Source: Planctomycetota bacterium (lineage in GTDB: Bacteria; Planctomycetota; UBA1135; UBA2386). Taken from it: 64,000 nucleotides of DNA. The stretch covers positions 1-64,000 of the forward strand of contig JACKIC010000002.1 of NCBI GenBank assembly GCA_020638655.1, read 5' to 3'. Positions 53,334 through 61,784 of this stretch are shown here, one piece after another. Position 1 is the stretch's first letter. The number at the start of each line of letters is the position of its first letter. Under the pieces are notes generated by a model, which was given only the letters and a program-made list of their open reading frames with translations, made no database searches and was not told where the DNA came from. A program made the translations under genes and the position numbers.

Positions 53334-54410
53334 ATGCAAGCACCTCACCCCGCTGTCCGCGCGCTGTCCCTGGCCGCGCTCGCCGCCGCCCTCGCCGTGT
53401 CTCCGCTCGCTGCACAACGCGGTCGCGGCGACATCAAGCCGGGGCCCTGGAACACCGCCAGCAAGTTGCCCGACGGCTGGGTGATCTACGAGTCGCGCTA
53501 CTACCAGGTCCAGTCGCAGGCCGGCATCGAGAAGGCCAAGCGCCTCGCCGAGCACATGGAGGTGATGAACGCGGTCTACCGCAGCATGTTCCGTCCCGAC
53601 AAGGGCGGCGCCAAGCGCCAGGCGATCAAGCTGCTCAAGGACCGCGAGGCGTTCCTCGCCTACGGCGCGCCTCCCGGCGCCGGCGCCTACTACAGCCCGA
53701 CCGAGCGCGAGATGGTCTGCTACGACACGGGCAAGTGGAGCGACGAGGACAAGGTCGAGGCCGCGGTGACCGGCGAGGACAGCGCCAAGAGCGCGGGCGC
53801 CCGTCGCCGCGCGCAGATGGAGGACATCATGAAGATGGACATCCTCGGCGCCGCCGCGCACGAGGGCTGGCACCAGTACTTCCACTGGTACGTGGTGTCG
53901 TGGGTCGAACTGCCGTCGTGGATCAACGAAGGCATGGGCGACTACTTCTACACGGCGAGTCCGCGCGAGACGAAGGGGCGCAAGAAGAAGGCCGACCTCG
54001 GCGGCAAGAACGGCATGCGCCTCGCGGTGCTCAAGGCCGCGGTCAAGCAGGACCGCTTCGTGCCGCTCGCCGACCTGATCAAGTACACCAAGGCCGACTA
54101 CTACAGCAACGCTAGCATCTGCTACGCCGAGGGCTGGGGGCTGTGCCAGTTCCTGCTGCACTCGGGCAACAAGAAGTACGAGAAGGTCGTGCCGTTGTTC
54201 GTGCGGCTCGTGCGCGACGACACCAACATGCAGGTCGTCACCGAGCGGGCCTTCAAGGGCGTCGACATGGCCGAGCTGCAGGCCGACTTCCTGGCCTGGC
54301 TCGACAAGCAGACGCTGCTGCCCGAGGACGAGGTCGGTGACGACGACGGCAAGGACGGCGAGAAGCCCGGCGAGAAGCCCGCGGGCAAGCCGGACGGCGG
54401 CGGCCAGTAG
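53334..54410 (+). CDS. Secreted DUF1570-like gluzincin peptidase
   Basis: A 358-residue exported protein: signal peptide (about 1-28, ending PLAAQ), then a domain with the zinc motif HEGWH (His176, Glu177, His180) and a downstream Glu199 in WINEGMGDYF as probable third ligand. This arrangement is shared with DUF1570 and MA-clan (gluzincin) peptidases common in Planctomycetota. The C-terminal ~35 residues are a Gly/Lys/Glu/Pro-rich disordered tail. Substrate unknown. Confidence 0.78.
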   Translation: MQAPHPAVRALSLAALAAALAVSPLAAQRGRGDIKPGPWNTASKLPDGWVIYESRYYQVQSQAGIEKAKRLAEHMEVMNAVYRSMFRPDKGGAKRQAIKLLKDREAFLAYGAPPGAGAYYSPTEREMVCYDTGKWSDEDKVEAAVTGEDSAKSAGARRRAQMEDIMKMDILGAAAHEGWHQYFHWYVVSWVELPSWINEGMGDYFYTASPRETKGRKKKADLGGKNGMRLAVLKAAVKQDRFVPLADLIKYTKADYYSNASICYAEGWGLCQFLLHSGNKKYEKVVPLFVRLVRDDTNMQVVTERAFKGVDMAELQADFLAWLDKQTLLPEDEVGDDDGKDGEKPGEKPAGKPDGGGQ

Positions 54411-54416
54411 GCCCGC

Positions 54417-54435
54417 CGCCGGCGCCAGCCCGGCG
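54417..54435. terminator. Possible bidirectional terminator hairpin
   Basis: CGCCGG and CCGGCG pair perfectly around a 7-base loop between the ends of two convergent genes. There is no T-run, so termination is inferred from position only. Confidence 0.3.
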
Positions 54436-54437
54436 CG

Positions 54438-54572
54438 TCAGGCGCTGTGGAAGTGCTCGGTCTCCTCGGGGGGCGGCGTCTCCGCCGTCAGCACCCGGTA
54501 GTAGCACCAGCTGACGAGCCCGATCACGAAGCACAGGCTCAGGAACATGGAGATCAGTCCGGCGGTGCTCAT
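54438..54572 (-). CDS. Small single-helix subunit of the NSS transporter (MetS-like)
   Basis: A 44-residue protein, read directly from the strand: a short N-terminus, one membrane helix (ISMFLSLCFVIGLVSWCYY) and an acidic, His-containing tail ending EETEHFHSA. It follows an NSS-family transporter and its ATG overlaps the transporter stop (ATGA); GAGGTGA gives a strong ribosome site. Position, size and topology match the small MetS-type subunits of bacterial NSS importers such as MetPS. Confidence 0.75.
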   Translation of the reverse strand: MSTAGLISMFLSLCFVIGLVSWCYYRVLTAETPPPEETEHFHSA

Positions 54573-56215
54573 GCTTCACCTCGTTCGTGGTAGATCGGCA
54601 TCGGTTCCTTGCCTGGGGAATCATCGGGCGGCGGCAGCTTGCCGTCGAGGTCCAGGCCCATCGCGCGCCAGCGCTTCTCGCCGATGCGGGTGATGATCAC
54701 GAGCATCACGATGGTCGCCATGATCAACCCGATGGTCATCTGCTTGACGGGGTTCTCGGCGACGGCCGAGATCCAGTCGCCGAGGTTGTTCACGCAGAAG
54801 GCGATGAACACCACGATCAGGAACAGCGGCGTCAGGTAGCGCATCACGAACTTGAACATCGGCCACAGCCGGATCTGCGCACCCTGGTGCAGCTCCTTCC
54901 AGCCGCGGTCGATGCCGAACACCCAGCCGAAACAGACGATCTGCACCATCGCCAGCACGAAGATGCCGAGTGTGCCGACCCAGTCGTCGATGACGCCGAG
55001 CGCCGTCAGCCCCTTGCTGAAGTAGAGCACGAACATCGAGCCGAGCAGCGAGATCGCCACGAGCATCGTGGTCGCCTTCTGGCGCGTGATGCCGAGCGCC
55101 TCCTCGAAGAACGCCAACGTCGGCTGCAGCATCGACAGCGAGCTGGTGATCGCGGCGAGGAACAGCATGAAGAACCAGAAGCCGCCGATCAGGTTGCCGG
55201 CGGGCATCTGCGCGAACACCACGGGCAGGGTCTTGAAGCCCAGGCCGAACGTGCCGGTCTGCACCGCGGCGATCGTGCCCGACGCGCCGAGGAACACGAA
55301 CGCGGCCGGGATCGTGATCATGCCGCCGAAGCCGACCTCGAACAGCTCGTTGGTCGCCGACGAGGTGAGGCCCGAGACGACCACGTCGTCCTTCTTCTTC
55401 ATGTAGGAGGCGTAGTTGATGATCACGCCGAAGCCGACCGACAGGCTGAAGAAGATCTGCCCCGCGGCCGCCAGCCACGTCTGCGGGTTGGCGAGCACCT
55501 CGAACGAGGGGTTCCACATCTGGCCCAGGCCGTTCCAGACGTTCTGGTCGGGGTGGGCGGGATCGGGCGTGCCGAGGGTCAGCACGCGCGCCAGCACGAT
55601 CAGCGCGCACACGGCCATGATCGGCATCGCGAACTGGCAGAACTTCTCGATGCCCTTGGAGATGCCGCGGTAGACGAGGATCACGTTGATCGTGAACACC
55701 GTCGCCCAGAACAACACCGACTCGTGGATGGAGCCGTCGAGCATCACGCCGTCGAAGTTGGCGCCCGTGAAGTTGTCGAAGTGGTCGTTGGCGGCCTTGG
55801 TCTGCTCGGTGATCGCCGCGGTGTTGTCGATGCCGACGCCGCCGCCGACGAAGTAGTCGTAGGCGTAGGCCAGACACCAGCTCTCGATCAGGATGTAGTA
55901 GAAGTAGACCGCGAGCGGGATCAGCACGCCGATCACGCCGAAGTAGCGCGCGACCGAGCCCTTGCCGACGACGCCGAGGATCGCCGGCGCGCTGTGGAAG
56001 CCCTTGCGACCGCCGTACCGGCCCATCGACCACTCCGCCCAACCGATCGGGATGCCGAGCAGCAAGAGCGCCAGGAAGTAGGGGATCATGAACGATCCGC
56101 CGCCGTTCTGGGCCGCCTGGCCGGGGAACCTGAGGAAGTTGCCGAGGCCGACGGCCGATCCGGACACCGCGAGGATCACACCGAGGCGTGAGCCCCATTC
56201 TTGCTTCTGCGTCAA
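54569..56215 (-). CDS. Sodium-dependent NSS-family amino acid transporter
   Basis: A 548-residue polytopic transporter of the neurotransmitter:sodium symporter (SNF) family. The TM1 signature is SGSAVGLGNFLRFP, the NGGGSFMIPYFLALLLLGIPIGWAEW region follows, and sodium-site/TM6 sequences are FFSLSVGFGVIINYASY. It should import amino acids such as methionine or alanine with sodium. The start is a TTG at 56215, chosen because CGAGGTG lies 6 bases upstream and the family N-terminus begins there; upstream in-frame starts add a non-homologous stretch. Coupled to its 44-residue partner. Confidence 0.92.
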   Translation of the reverse strand: MTQKQEWGSRLGVILAVSGSAVGLGNFLRFPGQAAQNGGGSFMIPYFLALLLLGIPIGWAEWSMGRYGGRKGFHSAPAILGVVGKGSVARYFGVIGVLIPLAVYFYYILIESWCLAYAYDYFVGGGVGIDNTAAITEQTKAANDHFDNFTGANFDGVMLDGSIHESVLFWATVFTINVILVYRGISKGIEKFCQFAMPIMAVCALIVLARVLTLGTPDPAHPDQNVWNGLGQMWNPSFEVLANPQTWLAAAGQIFFSLSVGFGVIINYASYMKKKDDVVVSGLTSSATNELFEVGFGGMITIPAAFVFLGASGTIAAVQTGTFGLGFKTLPVVFAQMPAGNLIGGFWFFMLFLAAITSSLSMLQPTLAFFEEALGITRQKATTMLVAISLLGSMFVLYFSKGLTALGVIDDWVGTLGIFVLAMVQIVCFGWVFGIDRGWKELHQGAQIRLWPMFKFVMRYLTPLFLIVVFIAFCVNNLGDWISAVAENPVKQMTIGLIMATIVMLVIITRIGEKRWRAMGLDLDGKLPPPDDSPGKEPMPIYHERGEA

Positions 56216-56254
56216 GGAATCACCTCGAAGAGGGCGGGACGAGTGGACGGGGCA

Positions 56255-56282
56255 ACCATACGGAGCGACGTTGGGCTTCCAA
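56255..56282 (-). promoter_or_regulatory. Putative promoter of the NSS transporter operon
   Basis: On the minus strand TTGGAA and TATGGT are 16 bases apart, the -10 box 39 bases from the TTG start. Confidence 0.45.
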
Positions 56283-56329
56283 AGCACCGACTTCGCAACT
56301 CGTGCCCCTTCGGGCTGTTCGCCCGGCGC

Positions 56330-57145
56330 TCAGCCGCGCCGGCTGCGCTGCGCCGCGACCGCGGCGAGCACCTCGGGGGCGTCGTTGTGCGAGTGCGTGA
56401 AGCCCATCGCGCGCTCGGCCGCGACCGCCGTCGCGCTGCGGAACGCGACCACGTAGCCGCGCCGCCAGCGATCGGAGGTGTTGCCGCCCGAGCCGTGCAC
56501 GGTGCGTTCGTGGTGCACGCTGACGTCGCCGCGCCGCAGCCGCGCAGGGCGGATGCGATCGACGGTCGGATCGACGATGGCGACCATGGTGTGGTTCTCG
56601 CCGCGGTCACCGAGCAACGGCTCGTGGCCGCGCAGCTCGGGTTCGGCGTGCGAGCCGTCGACGAACTGCACGCAGCCGTTGTCGAGGTCGGTCTCGTCGA
56701 GCGCGAGCCAGAACGACGCCGTGCGCGTGTCCTCGGTGTCGGGCCAGTAGCCGAGGTCCTGGTGCCAGTGGAACACGGCCTCGTTCTGATGCGGCGGCTT
56801 GGCGACGAACTGGTCGTAGTCGAGCTGCAGGTCGTCGCCGCACAGCGCGCGCGCGACGGCGGCGGCTCGCCGTTCGTAGACGTTGCCCGCGAGCGGCGGG
56901 TGATAGCGGCGCGGCAGCATCACGTTGAGGATCGCGAACTGCTCGATCGGCCGATCGTACCGGCCGGTCATGTCGCAGTAGTCGCGGCCCGGCACCGCGA
57001 TCTCGCGGCGCAGCAGTTGCCAGTAGATCGCTTCGAGCGGTCGCAGCTCGGCCTCGCTGAGGAAGCCGGGCAGGTGCACCCAGCCGTCCGCGGCGAACGC
57101 CGCGCGCTGCGCGTCGGTCAGCGGGTAAGCCTCGGGGTCGGTCAT
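56330..57145 (-). CDS. Phytanoyl-CoA dioxygenase (PhyH) family protein
   Basis: A 271-residue Fe(II)/2-oxoglutarate dioxygenase of the PhyH family. The iron triad is His128 and Asp130 in HWHQDLGYW and His217 in ERTVHGSGGN; the Arg in SDRWRRGY probably binds 2-oxoglutarate. Members hydroxylate small molecules; the substrate cannot be told. The N-terminus (DAQRAAFAADGWVHLPGFLS) is typical. Its ATG overlaps the stop of the GalT-like gene (ATGA), the last gene of a three-gene operon. Confidence 0.9.
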   Translation of the reverse strand: MTDPEAYPLTDAQRAAFAADGWVHLPGFLSEAELRPLEAIYWQLLRREIAVPGRDYCDMTGRYDRPIEQFAILNVMLPRRYHPPLAGNVYERRAAAVARALCGDDLQLDYDQFVAKPPHQNEAVFHWHQDLGYWPDTEDTRTASFWLALDETDLDNGCVQFVDGSHAEPELRGHEPLLGDRGENHTMVAIVDPTVDRIRPARLRRGDVSVHHERTVHGSGGNTSDRWRRGYVVAFRSATAVAAERAMGFTHSHNDAPEVLAAVAAQRSRRG

Positions 57146-58098
57146 CGCGTTCCTGTGTCGGGTGGTGCTGCCGGCTGCTGGCCGCGCCGCAGGCGCGCCA
57201 TCGTCACCTGTGGCGGCACCGAGTTGATGTACATGTCGCCGCCGAGCTCGAGGCCGGCCATCTGCCCGGTGCGCGGCTGCAGTTCGAAGTGCCAGTGGAA
57301 CGCCGCGCCGGGGATGCGGTGCAGCCAGATGTTGAACGCGGGCCGGTCCAGGCCGCGCGCGAGCGCCGCGAACACGTGCTGCAGCGCCGCGGCCAGCGAA
57401 TCGAGGTCGGTGCGCAGCAGGTCGTCGTCGCAGCGCTTGGGCAAGAGCCAGATCTCGTTGGGCAGGCGCGGTGGATCGGGGATCACGACGGCGTGCGCGG
57501 CGGTCTCGAACACCAGCCGGTCGTCGCCGGCCGCGGTCTGCAGCACCCGGCACCACGGGCAGTGATCGAGCTGTGCGGCGCGGTCGCGCTCGAGAACGAG
57601 GCGCGGCGGCAGCTCGGACAGGCCGAGGATCTGGCTGTGGTTGTGCGCGATCGACGCGCCCGCGGCGGCGCCGACGTTCTTGAACAGGTAGGCGTTGTCG
57701 ACCTCCGGCAGCGCCTCGATCGCGGCGATGCGGCGGCACCACAGACCGACGACGGCGCGCCAGGTCGCGACGTCGAGGTCGCCGGGCTGTTCGTGGTGCG
57801 CCGCGCCCTCGGCGATCACCTCGTGCACCGCGCAGGCCGGGTACTTGTTGGCGAACGCCCGCGCGATCCAACCCGGCGCGTCGGCGCGGCTGCCGGCTTC
57901 GCGCACCGCCTCGACCTCGGGCGGCGTCTGCGCCTCCTCGCCGGGACAGAACGGGCACGGCTTCGTCGCCGCATGACCGTGGCCGCTCGCCGTGTGCATC
58001 GGCCGCGCCTGCCGGCCGGGCGCCATCAGGATCGGGCGGCCCGTGGTCGGTTCGATCAGCCGGCGCGGCGCGCCGTCGTCGGCGCCGCCGCCGCTCAT
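57142..58098 (-). CDS. GalT/HIT-superfamily nucleotidyltransferase-like protein
   Basis: A 318-residue member of the galactose-1-phosphate uridylyltransferase branch of the HIT superfamily. Two zinc-type Cys pairs are seen (CPFC at 48-51 and CPWC later). The active-site histidine triad variant is His152-Asn-His154-Ser-Gln156 in ASIAHNHSQILGL. A second His-rich strand (AFHWHFELQPR) ends the fold. It probably transfers a nucleotide between a sugar- or sulfate-type phosphate and NDP; the exact substrate (UDP-hexose or ADP-type) is open. It overlaps both neighbours by 4 bases. Confidence 0.8.
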   Translation of the reverse strand: MSGGGADDGAPRRLIEPTTGRPILMAPGRQARPMHTASGHGHAATKPCPFCPGEEAQTPPEVEAVREAGSRADAPGWIARAFANKYPACAVHEVIAEGAAHHEQPGDLDVATWRAVVGLWCRRIAAIEALPEVDNAYLFKNVGAAAGASIAHNHSQILGLSELPPRLVLERDRAAQLDHCPWCRVLQTAAGDDRLVFETAAHAVVIPDPPRLPNEIWLLPKRCDDDLLRTDLDSLAAALQHVFAALARGLDRPAFNIWLHRIPGAAFHWHFELQPRTGQMAGLELGGDMYINSVPPQVTMARLRRGQQPAAPPDTGTR

Positions 58099-58556
58099 CC
58101 GCGCACCTTGTCGACGGCGTCGTGGCAGCGTTTGCAGTGGTCGATGCCGGTGACGAACAGCTCGCGCGCGATCGCGCCGTGTCCCTGCCGCGCTTCGCTG
58201 GCGAGCTGCAGGCACCACGACTCGGCCTCCCGCGCCATGCGCGCGAAGCCCGGCACCGTGCGATCCTCGTAGCGGCCGTAGCCGTCGCTGAGCAGCCCCG
58301 CCGCGGCGTTGGCGGCGGCGCTCACCGCGGCCAGGTCGGCGACGGCGGTGTCCTGCAGCTGGTCGCGCACGATCTGCAGGTGCTCCTTGATCTGCTGCAT
58401 CGACGCCTGCCACGGCGTGGTGGCCGCGGTGGTCGACGCTTCGACGGGTCGCCCGTGGCCGCCGCCCGCGTCGGCGGGGGTGGGGGCGTCGTCGACCGCC
58501 GTGCAGCCGGCGATCGCGGCGGCGGCACACAAGAACCCGAGCGTCCGGCGTTGCAT
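58095..58556 (-). CDS. Cytochrome c-like lipoprotein with C-terminal CxxCH
   Basis: A 153-residue predicted lipoprotein (lipobox IAGC near residue 18). A helical body (about 45-150) ends in HCKRCHD, a single CxxCH heme-binding site a few residues from the C-terminus, the layout of cytochrome c' and cytochrome b562-like four-helix proteins. It would carry heme outside the cytoplasmic membrane. First gene of the operon with the GalT-like and PhyH proteins. A TACTGT box ends 7 bases before the ATG. Confidence 0.78.
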   Translation of the reverse strand: MQRRTLGFLCAAAAIAGCTAVDDAPTPADAGGGHGRPVEASTTAATTPWQASMQQIKEHLQIVRDQLQDTAVADLAAVSAAANAAAGLLSDGYGRYEDRTVPGFARMAREAESWCLQLASEARQGHGAIARELFVTGIDHCKRCHDAVDKVRG

Positions 58557-58563
58557 CGCCAGA

Positions 58564-58592
58564 ACAGTAGGAGCGCATGGGTTCCGGGCCAA
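58564..58592 (-). promoter_or_regulatory. Putative leaderless promoter of the cytochrome-like lipoprotein gene
   Basis: On the minus strand TTGGCC and TACTGT are 17 bases apart, and the -10 box ends 7 bases before the ATG. Confidence 0.42.
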
Positions 58593-58753
58593 GGGTGCGG
58601 CTGCCGCTGGGACGGCGGGAACTGCGCGGCGAGCATCGACAGGAGCCGCGCACGTGGCCGATCTCCGTGGCGCGGCACGGTGGCCGGTCGTGGTGCAGGT
58701 TGACGCGCCGCAGCCCCGTCGGGAACGCGAGGGGGCGATTGCCGACCACGCGC

Positions 58754-61705
58754 TCAGCGCGCTGGCTGAACGGCGACGCGGATCGGGTCTCGCGACGGCG
58801 CCATCGTCGCGAGTTCGAACGATCCCGCGAAGCGCTGCCCGTCGTTCGTGGTCAGCTCGAGACGCCAGGCACCGGGCCACAGCGGCGGCATGTAGCGCAG
58901 GGGCAACTCCGTGCGCGGATCGAAGTCGCCGCGGTCGTAGGCCGAACCGTCCGGCGCGTAGAGCACGTAGTCGACGCGTTCGGGCGCGCCCCACGCCGGC
59001 ACCGGCATCGGGAACTCGAGGTAGCGGCGCACGGCCGGCTGCAGCACGATCTCGAGGTTCGTGCTCTGTCCCGCGCGCACCTCGCAGCGGCCGCCCTGCC
59101 AGCGTGAGTCCTGCTGCATCACCAGCCAGCGGTAGCGTCCCGCGGGCCAGGCATGGGGCCGCCCGTCGCGCGGCGGCGCAGGATGCTCCTGCTCCTCGGC
59201 GTCGAACAGGAACACGGCGGGATCACGCGGCTCGCTGCCGTCGGCGAGCACGACCCGGAGGCTCAGCGTTCCTTCCGCCGGCAGCTGTAGTGCGCCGAGG
59301 TCACGAACCTCACCTGGTCGCAGGCCACGCACCCAGAAGCGACCTCCGGCCGAACCGCGACCGGCACGGTGCACCTCGATCACCCAGTCGCCGGCAGGCA
59401 CCTGCTCGAAGTGGAAGCGCCCGGCCTGCAGGCGCTGGCGATACAGATAGCTGTCGTCGGCGCCTCGCACCTCGAGCATGCCATCGATCAGCGGTGCGCC
59501 GTCGGGTGCCAGCACCGCGCCGCGCAGCTGCGCCGTCGGTTGTCGCGACGTCGGCACGACGATCGTCGCCTCGACCTCGGGCACGAGCTGCGGTGGCAAG
59601 GGCCACGGCATGATCGCCTGCAGGCTGCCGGGTGGCGCCAGCCACAGCGAACCCAGGCCGGCGTCGGTCTCCATGACGCGCGCCAGTCCGGTGGACGCAG
59701 TGATGGTACTCTGCGAGTCGGCGGACCGCAGCTCCACGCGCCAGCCGACCAGCGGCGCGCCGTTCTCGTCGACGAGGCGCAGCAGGAACGGTCTTCGCCG
59801 GTGGACGACGATCTGCCAGTCGCCGGTGGCTTCGGCGGCGCGTTCGAACGTCGCGGGCACGAGCTGCGGTCCTTCGACGCGCAGCCACAGCGGCCCGGCG
59901 GGGAGGTCCCGGAAGCCGAAGCGGCCGTCATCGTCGGCCTTGCGATAGGCGTCACCCAGCGTCGCGTAGGCGCCGGCCACGGGCGTGCCGCTCTCGTCGA
60001 CGATGTGGCCGATCACGACGCGGCCGCATGCGAGTTCGCACCGCAGCGGCAGCGTTTCGCCGGCCCGCGGATTCGCGTAGGCGTGGAACGGCGCGAACGA
60101 GTCGGCGGTGATCGACACGCCGATCTCCTGTGCCGGCAGATCGCTGGCAACGAACCGCCCGAGCGCGTCGGTACGCAGGTGCTGAGCCGCCGGTGCCTCC
60201 TCGAGCCAGCCGCCGCGGGTCCGCCACTGGGTGCCCTCGCGAGGCCCTCCGATCTCGACCGTCGCGTCGGCCACGGGGAGCCCCTGCGGATCGATGACGA
60301 CGCCGGCGATCGTGGCGCCGGGCCCCGGCAGCACGAGTTCGATCTCGGCGCTGTCGTCGGTTGCGCGCGAAGCGGAAGGGGCGAAGCCCGCGAGGCGCGC
60401 GCCGACGAGCAGGAACCGGCTCGCCATCCGCACCTCGAACCAGCCGCGCGAGTCGGCCCTGCCGATGGGTTGCGTGTGCCTGCGGCCCTGGGACGCGGCG
60501 ACGATCGTGGCGCCACCGGCGGAACGGCCGTCCCCGTGCACGACGCGGCCGCGCACCGTGATCATCGTCATCTGGTCGGGATCGAACGTCAGCGTGACTT
60601 CCGTCACCTGTTGCGCGCGGACGGCGCTGCTCTCGGCGAGGCCACCGATGGTCTCGACGCTCACGGGGCCAGTGGGCAGGTCATTCACCGTGCAGGTGCC
60701 GTCGGCCCCGGTGACGGCGGTGGCGAGGGAGGACTCGGGGTCGACATCGCCTCGAACCGGGCACACACGCAGCGGCAGGTTGAGGAGGGGCGCGCCGGAG
60801 CCGCGGTAGAGGCAGCGTATGTGCAGCGTGCCGCTCGATGCCTCGGCCTCCCCTGCGGCGATCGACTCGGGCGTCGGTACGAGGTCTCGCTGTTGCCTCG
60901 GTTCCGTCGTTGGGGCGCTGGGCTTCGCGCTGCCGGACTGCTCCACAGCGGCCACCGTCGCCGCGGCCACGGGCAGTTCAGGTTCGGCGCGCGATCCGAA
61001 CGGTGCCAGCGCGAGCCAACCGACTGCCATCACTACGAACGCCGCGAGCGCGACGGCGGTCTTCTTCGCGAGCACGGCGCCGCCGCCAGTGGTCACCTCA
61101 CGAAGCACCGCGGCGCGCACCGCGGCGAGACCGCGGGTCGGCAGCGCCGCGAGCAGCAGCGTGAACAGACCGGCCGGCATCGATCCGCGCAGGGCCTTCA
61201 CCGCGCGGTGCAGGCGCATGCGCACCGTGCCGGGCGGCACGCCGAGCACCTCGGCGACCTCGGCTGGGGACAGGCCGTGTTCGAGCTGAAGCAGCAATAC
61301 CTGGCGCTGCTCCTGCGGCATGCGGTCGATGTGCTCGCGCAGCTTGCCGACGAGCTCGCGCCGCTCGTTGGCGGCGACCGGTGAGCCGTCGTCGAGCAGC
61401 AGTTCGGGGTGTGGCAACGGCGCCTCGCGCCGGCGCGCACGGCGTTCGCCGAGCTTCTTGCACTGCAGGTTCAGGATGCCGAACAGCCACGGCAGCAAGG
61501 GGCGGCTGGCGTCCCAGCTGTGGACGCGCGCGATCGCCGTGACGAACGTCGCCTGCAGCGCGTCCTCGGCGTCGGCCGGGTTGCCGCACAGGTGCAGGGC
61601 CAGCGACAGCAGCTGCGGGCTGGTGCGATCGAACACTGCGCCGAGTGCCTGCGGATCCCCGTGGGCACGGAATTGCGCGAACAGGCTCTCGGGGGAAGTG
61701 GTCAT
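58754..61705 (-). CDS. Membrane-tethered ECF sigma factor fused to extracytoplasmic carboxypeptidase-regulatory-like repeats
   Basis: A 983-residue fusion. Residues ~1-175 are an ECF sigma factor: region 2 with NPADAEDALQATFVTAIAR and WLFGILNLQCKKL, region 4 with MPQEQRQVLLLQLEHGLSPAEVAEVLGVPPGTVRMRLHRA. A hydrophobic helix at ~216-236 follows. The remaining ~745 residues are repeats of carboxypeptidase-regulatory/Ig-like beta-sandwich type, with phrases such as VRGRVVHGDGRSAGGATIVAA, IAGVVIDPQGLPVADATVEIGG and VIGHIVDESGTPVAGAYATLG. The sigma domain would be cytoplasmic and the repeats outside, so activity may depend on sensing through the membrane or on cleavage. No anti-sigma gene is adjacent. 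Confidence 0.88.
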   Translation of the reverse strand: MTTSPESLFAQFRAHGDPQALGAVFDRTSPQLLSLALHLCGNPADAEDALQATFVTAIARVHSWDASRPLLPWLFGILNLQCKKLGERRARRREAPLPHPELLLDDGSPVAANERRELVGKLREHIDRMPQEQRQVLLLQLEHGLSPAEVAEVLGVPPGTVRMRLHRAVKALRGSMPAGLFTLLLAALPTRGLAAVRAAVLREVTTGGGAVLAKKTAVALAAFVVMAVGWLALAPFGSRAEPELPVAAATVAAVEQSGSAKPSAPTTEPRQQRDLVPTPESIAAGEAEASSGTLHIRCLYRGSGAPLLNLPLRVCPVRGDVDPESSLATAVTGADGTCTVNDLPTGPVSVETIGGLAESSAVRAQQVTEVTLTFDPDQMTMITVRGRVVHGDGRSAGGATIVAASQGRRHTQPIGRADSRGWFEVRMASRFLLVGARLAGFAPSASRATDDSAEIELVLPGPGATIAGVVIDPQGLPVADATVEIGGPREGTQWRTRGGWLEEAPAAQHLRTDALGRFVASDLPAQEIGVSITADSFAPFHAYANPRAGETLPLRCELACGRVVIGHIVDESGTPVAGAYATLGDAYRKADDDGRFGFRDLPAGPLWLRVEGPQLVPATFERAAEATGDWQIVVHRRRPFLLRLVDENGAPLVGWRVELRSADSQSTITASTGLARVMETDAGLGSLWLAPPGSLQAIMPWPLPPQLVPEVEATIVVPTSRQPTAQLRGAVLAPDGAPLIDGMLEVRGADDSYLYRQRLQAGRFHFEQVPAGDWVIEVHRAGRGSAGGRFWVRGLRPGEVRDLGALQLPAEGTLSLRVVLADGSEPRDPAVFLFDAEEQEHPAPPRDGRPHAWPAGRYRWLVMQQDSRWQGGRCEVRAGQSTNLEIVLQPAVRRYLEFPMPVPAWGAPERVDYVLYAPDGSAYDRGDFDPRTELPLRYMPPLWPGAWRLELTTNDGQRFAGSFELATMAPSRDPIRVAVQPAR

Positions 61706-61722
61706 CGAGCGCTACTTCCCGC

Positions 61723-61738
61723 GACGCCGCGGGGCGTC
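61723..61738. other. Perfect inverted repeat GACGCC-N4-GGCGTC upstream of the tethered sigma gene
   Basis: Lies 18-33 bases upstream of the sigma gene start. On the plus strand it is followed 6 bases later by TTTTT, so it could be an operator or a terminator for antisense transcription. Confidence 0.3.
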
Positions 61739-61784
61739 ACCCGATTTTTGCGGTGACTCTCGGCGCCGTCGAGACTGCCTGGGA

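Noticed and set aside
61723..61750. Rho-independent terminator (stem plus TTTTT) on the plus strand
   Set aside because: No plus-strand gene ends here, and the T-run is 6 bases from the stem; kept only as an inverted repeat.
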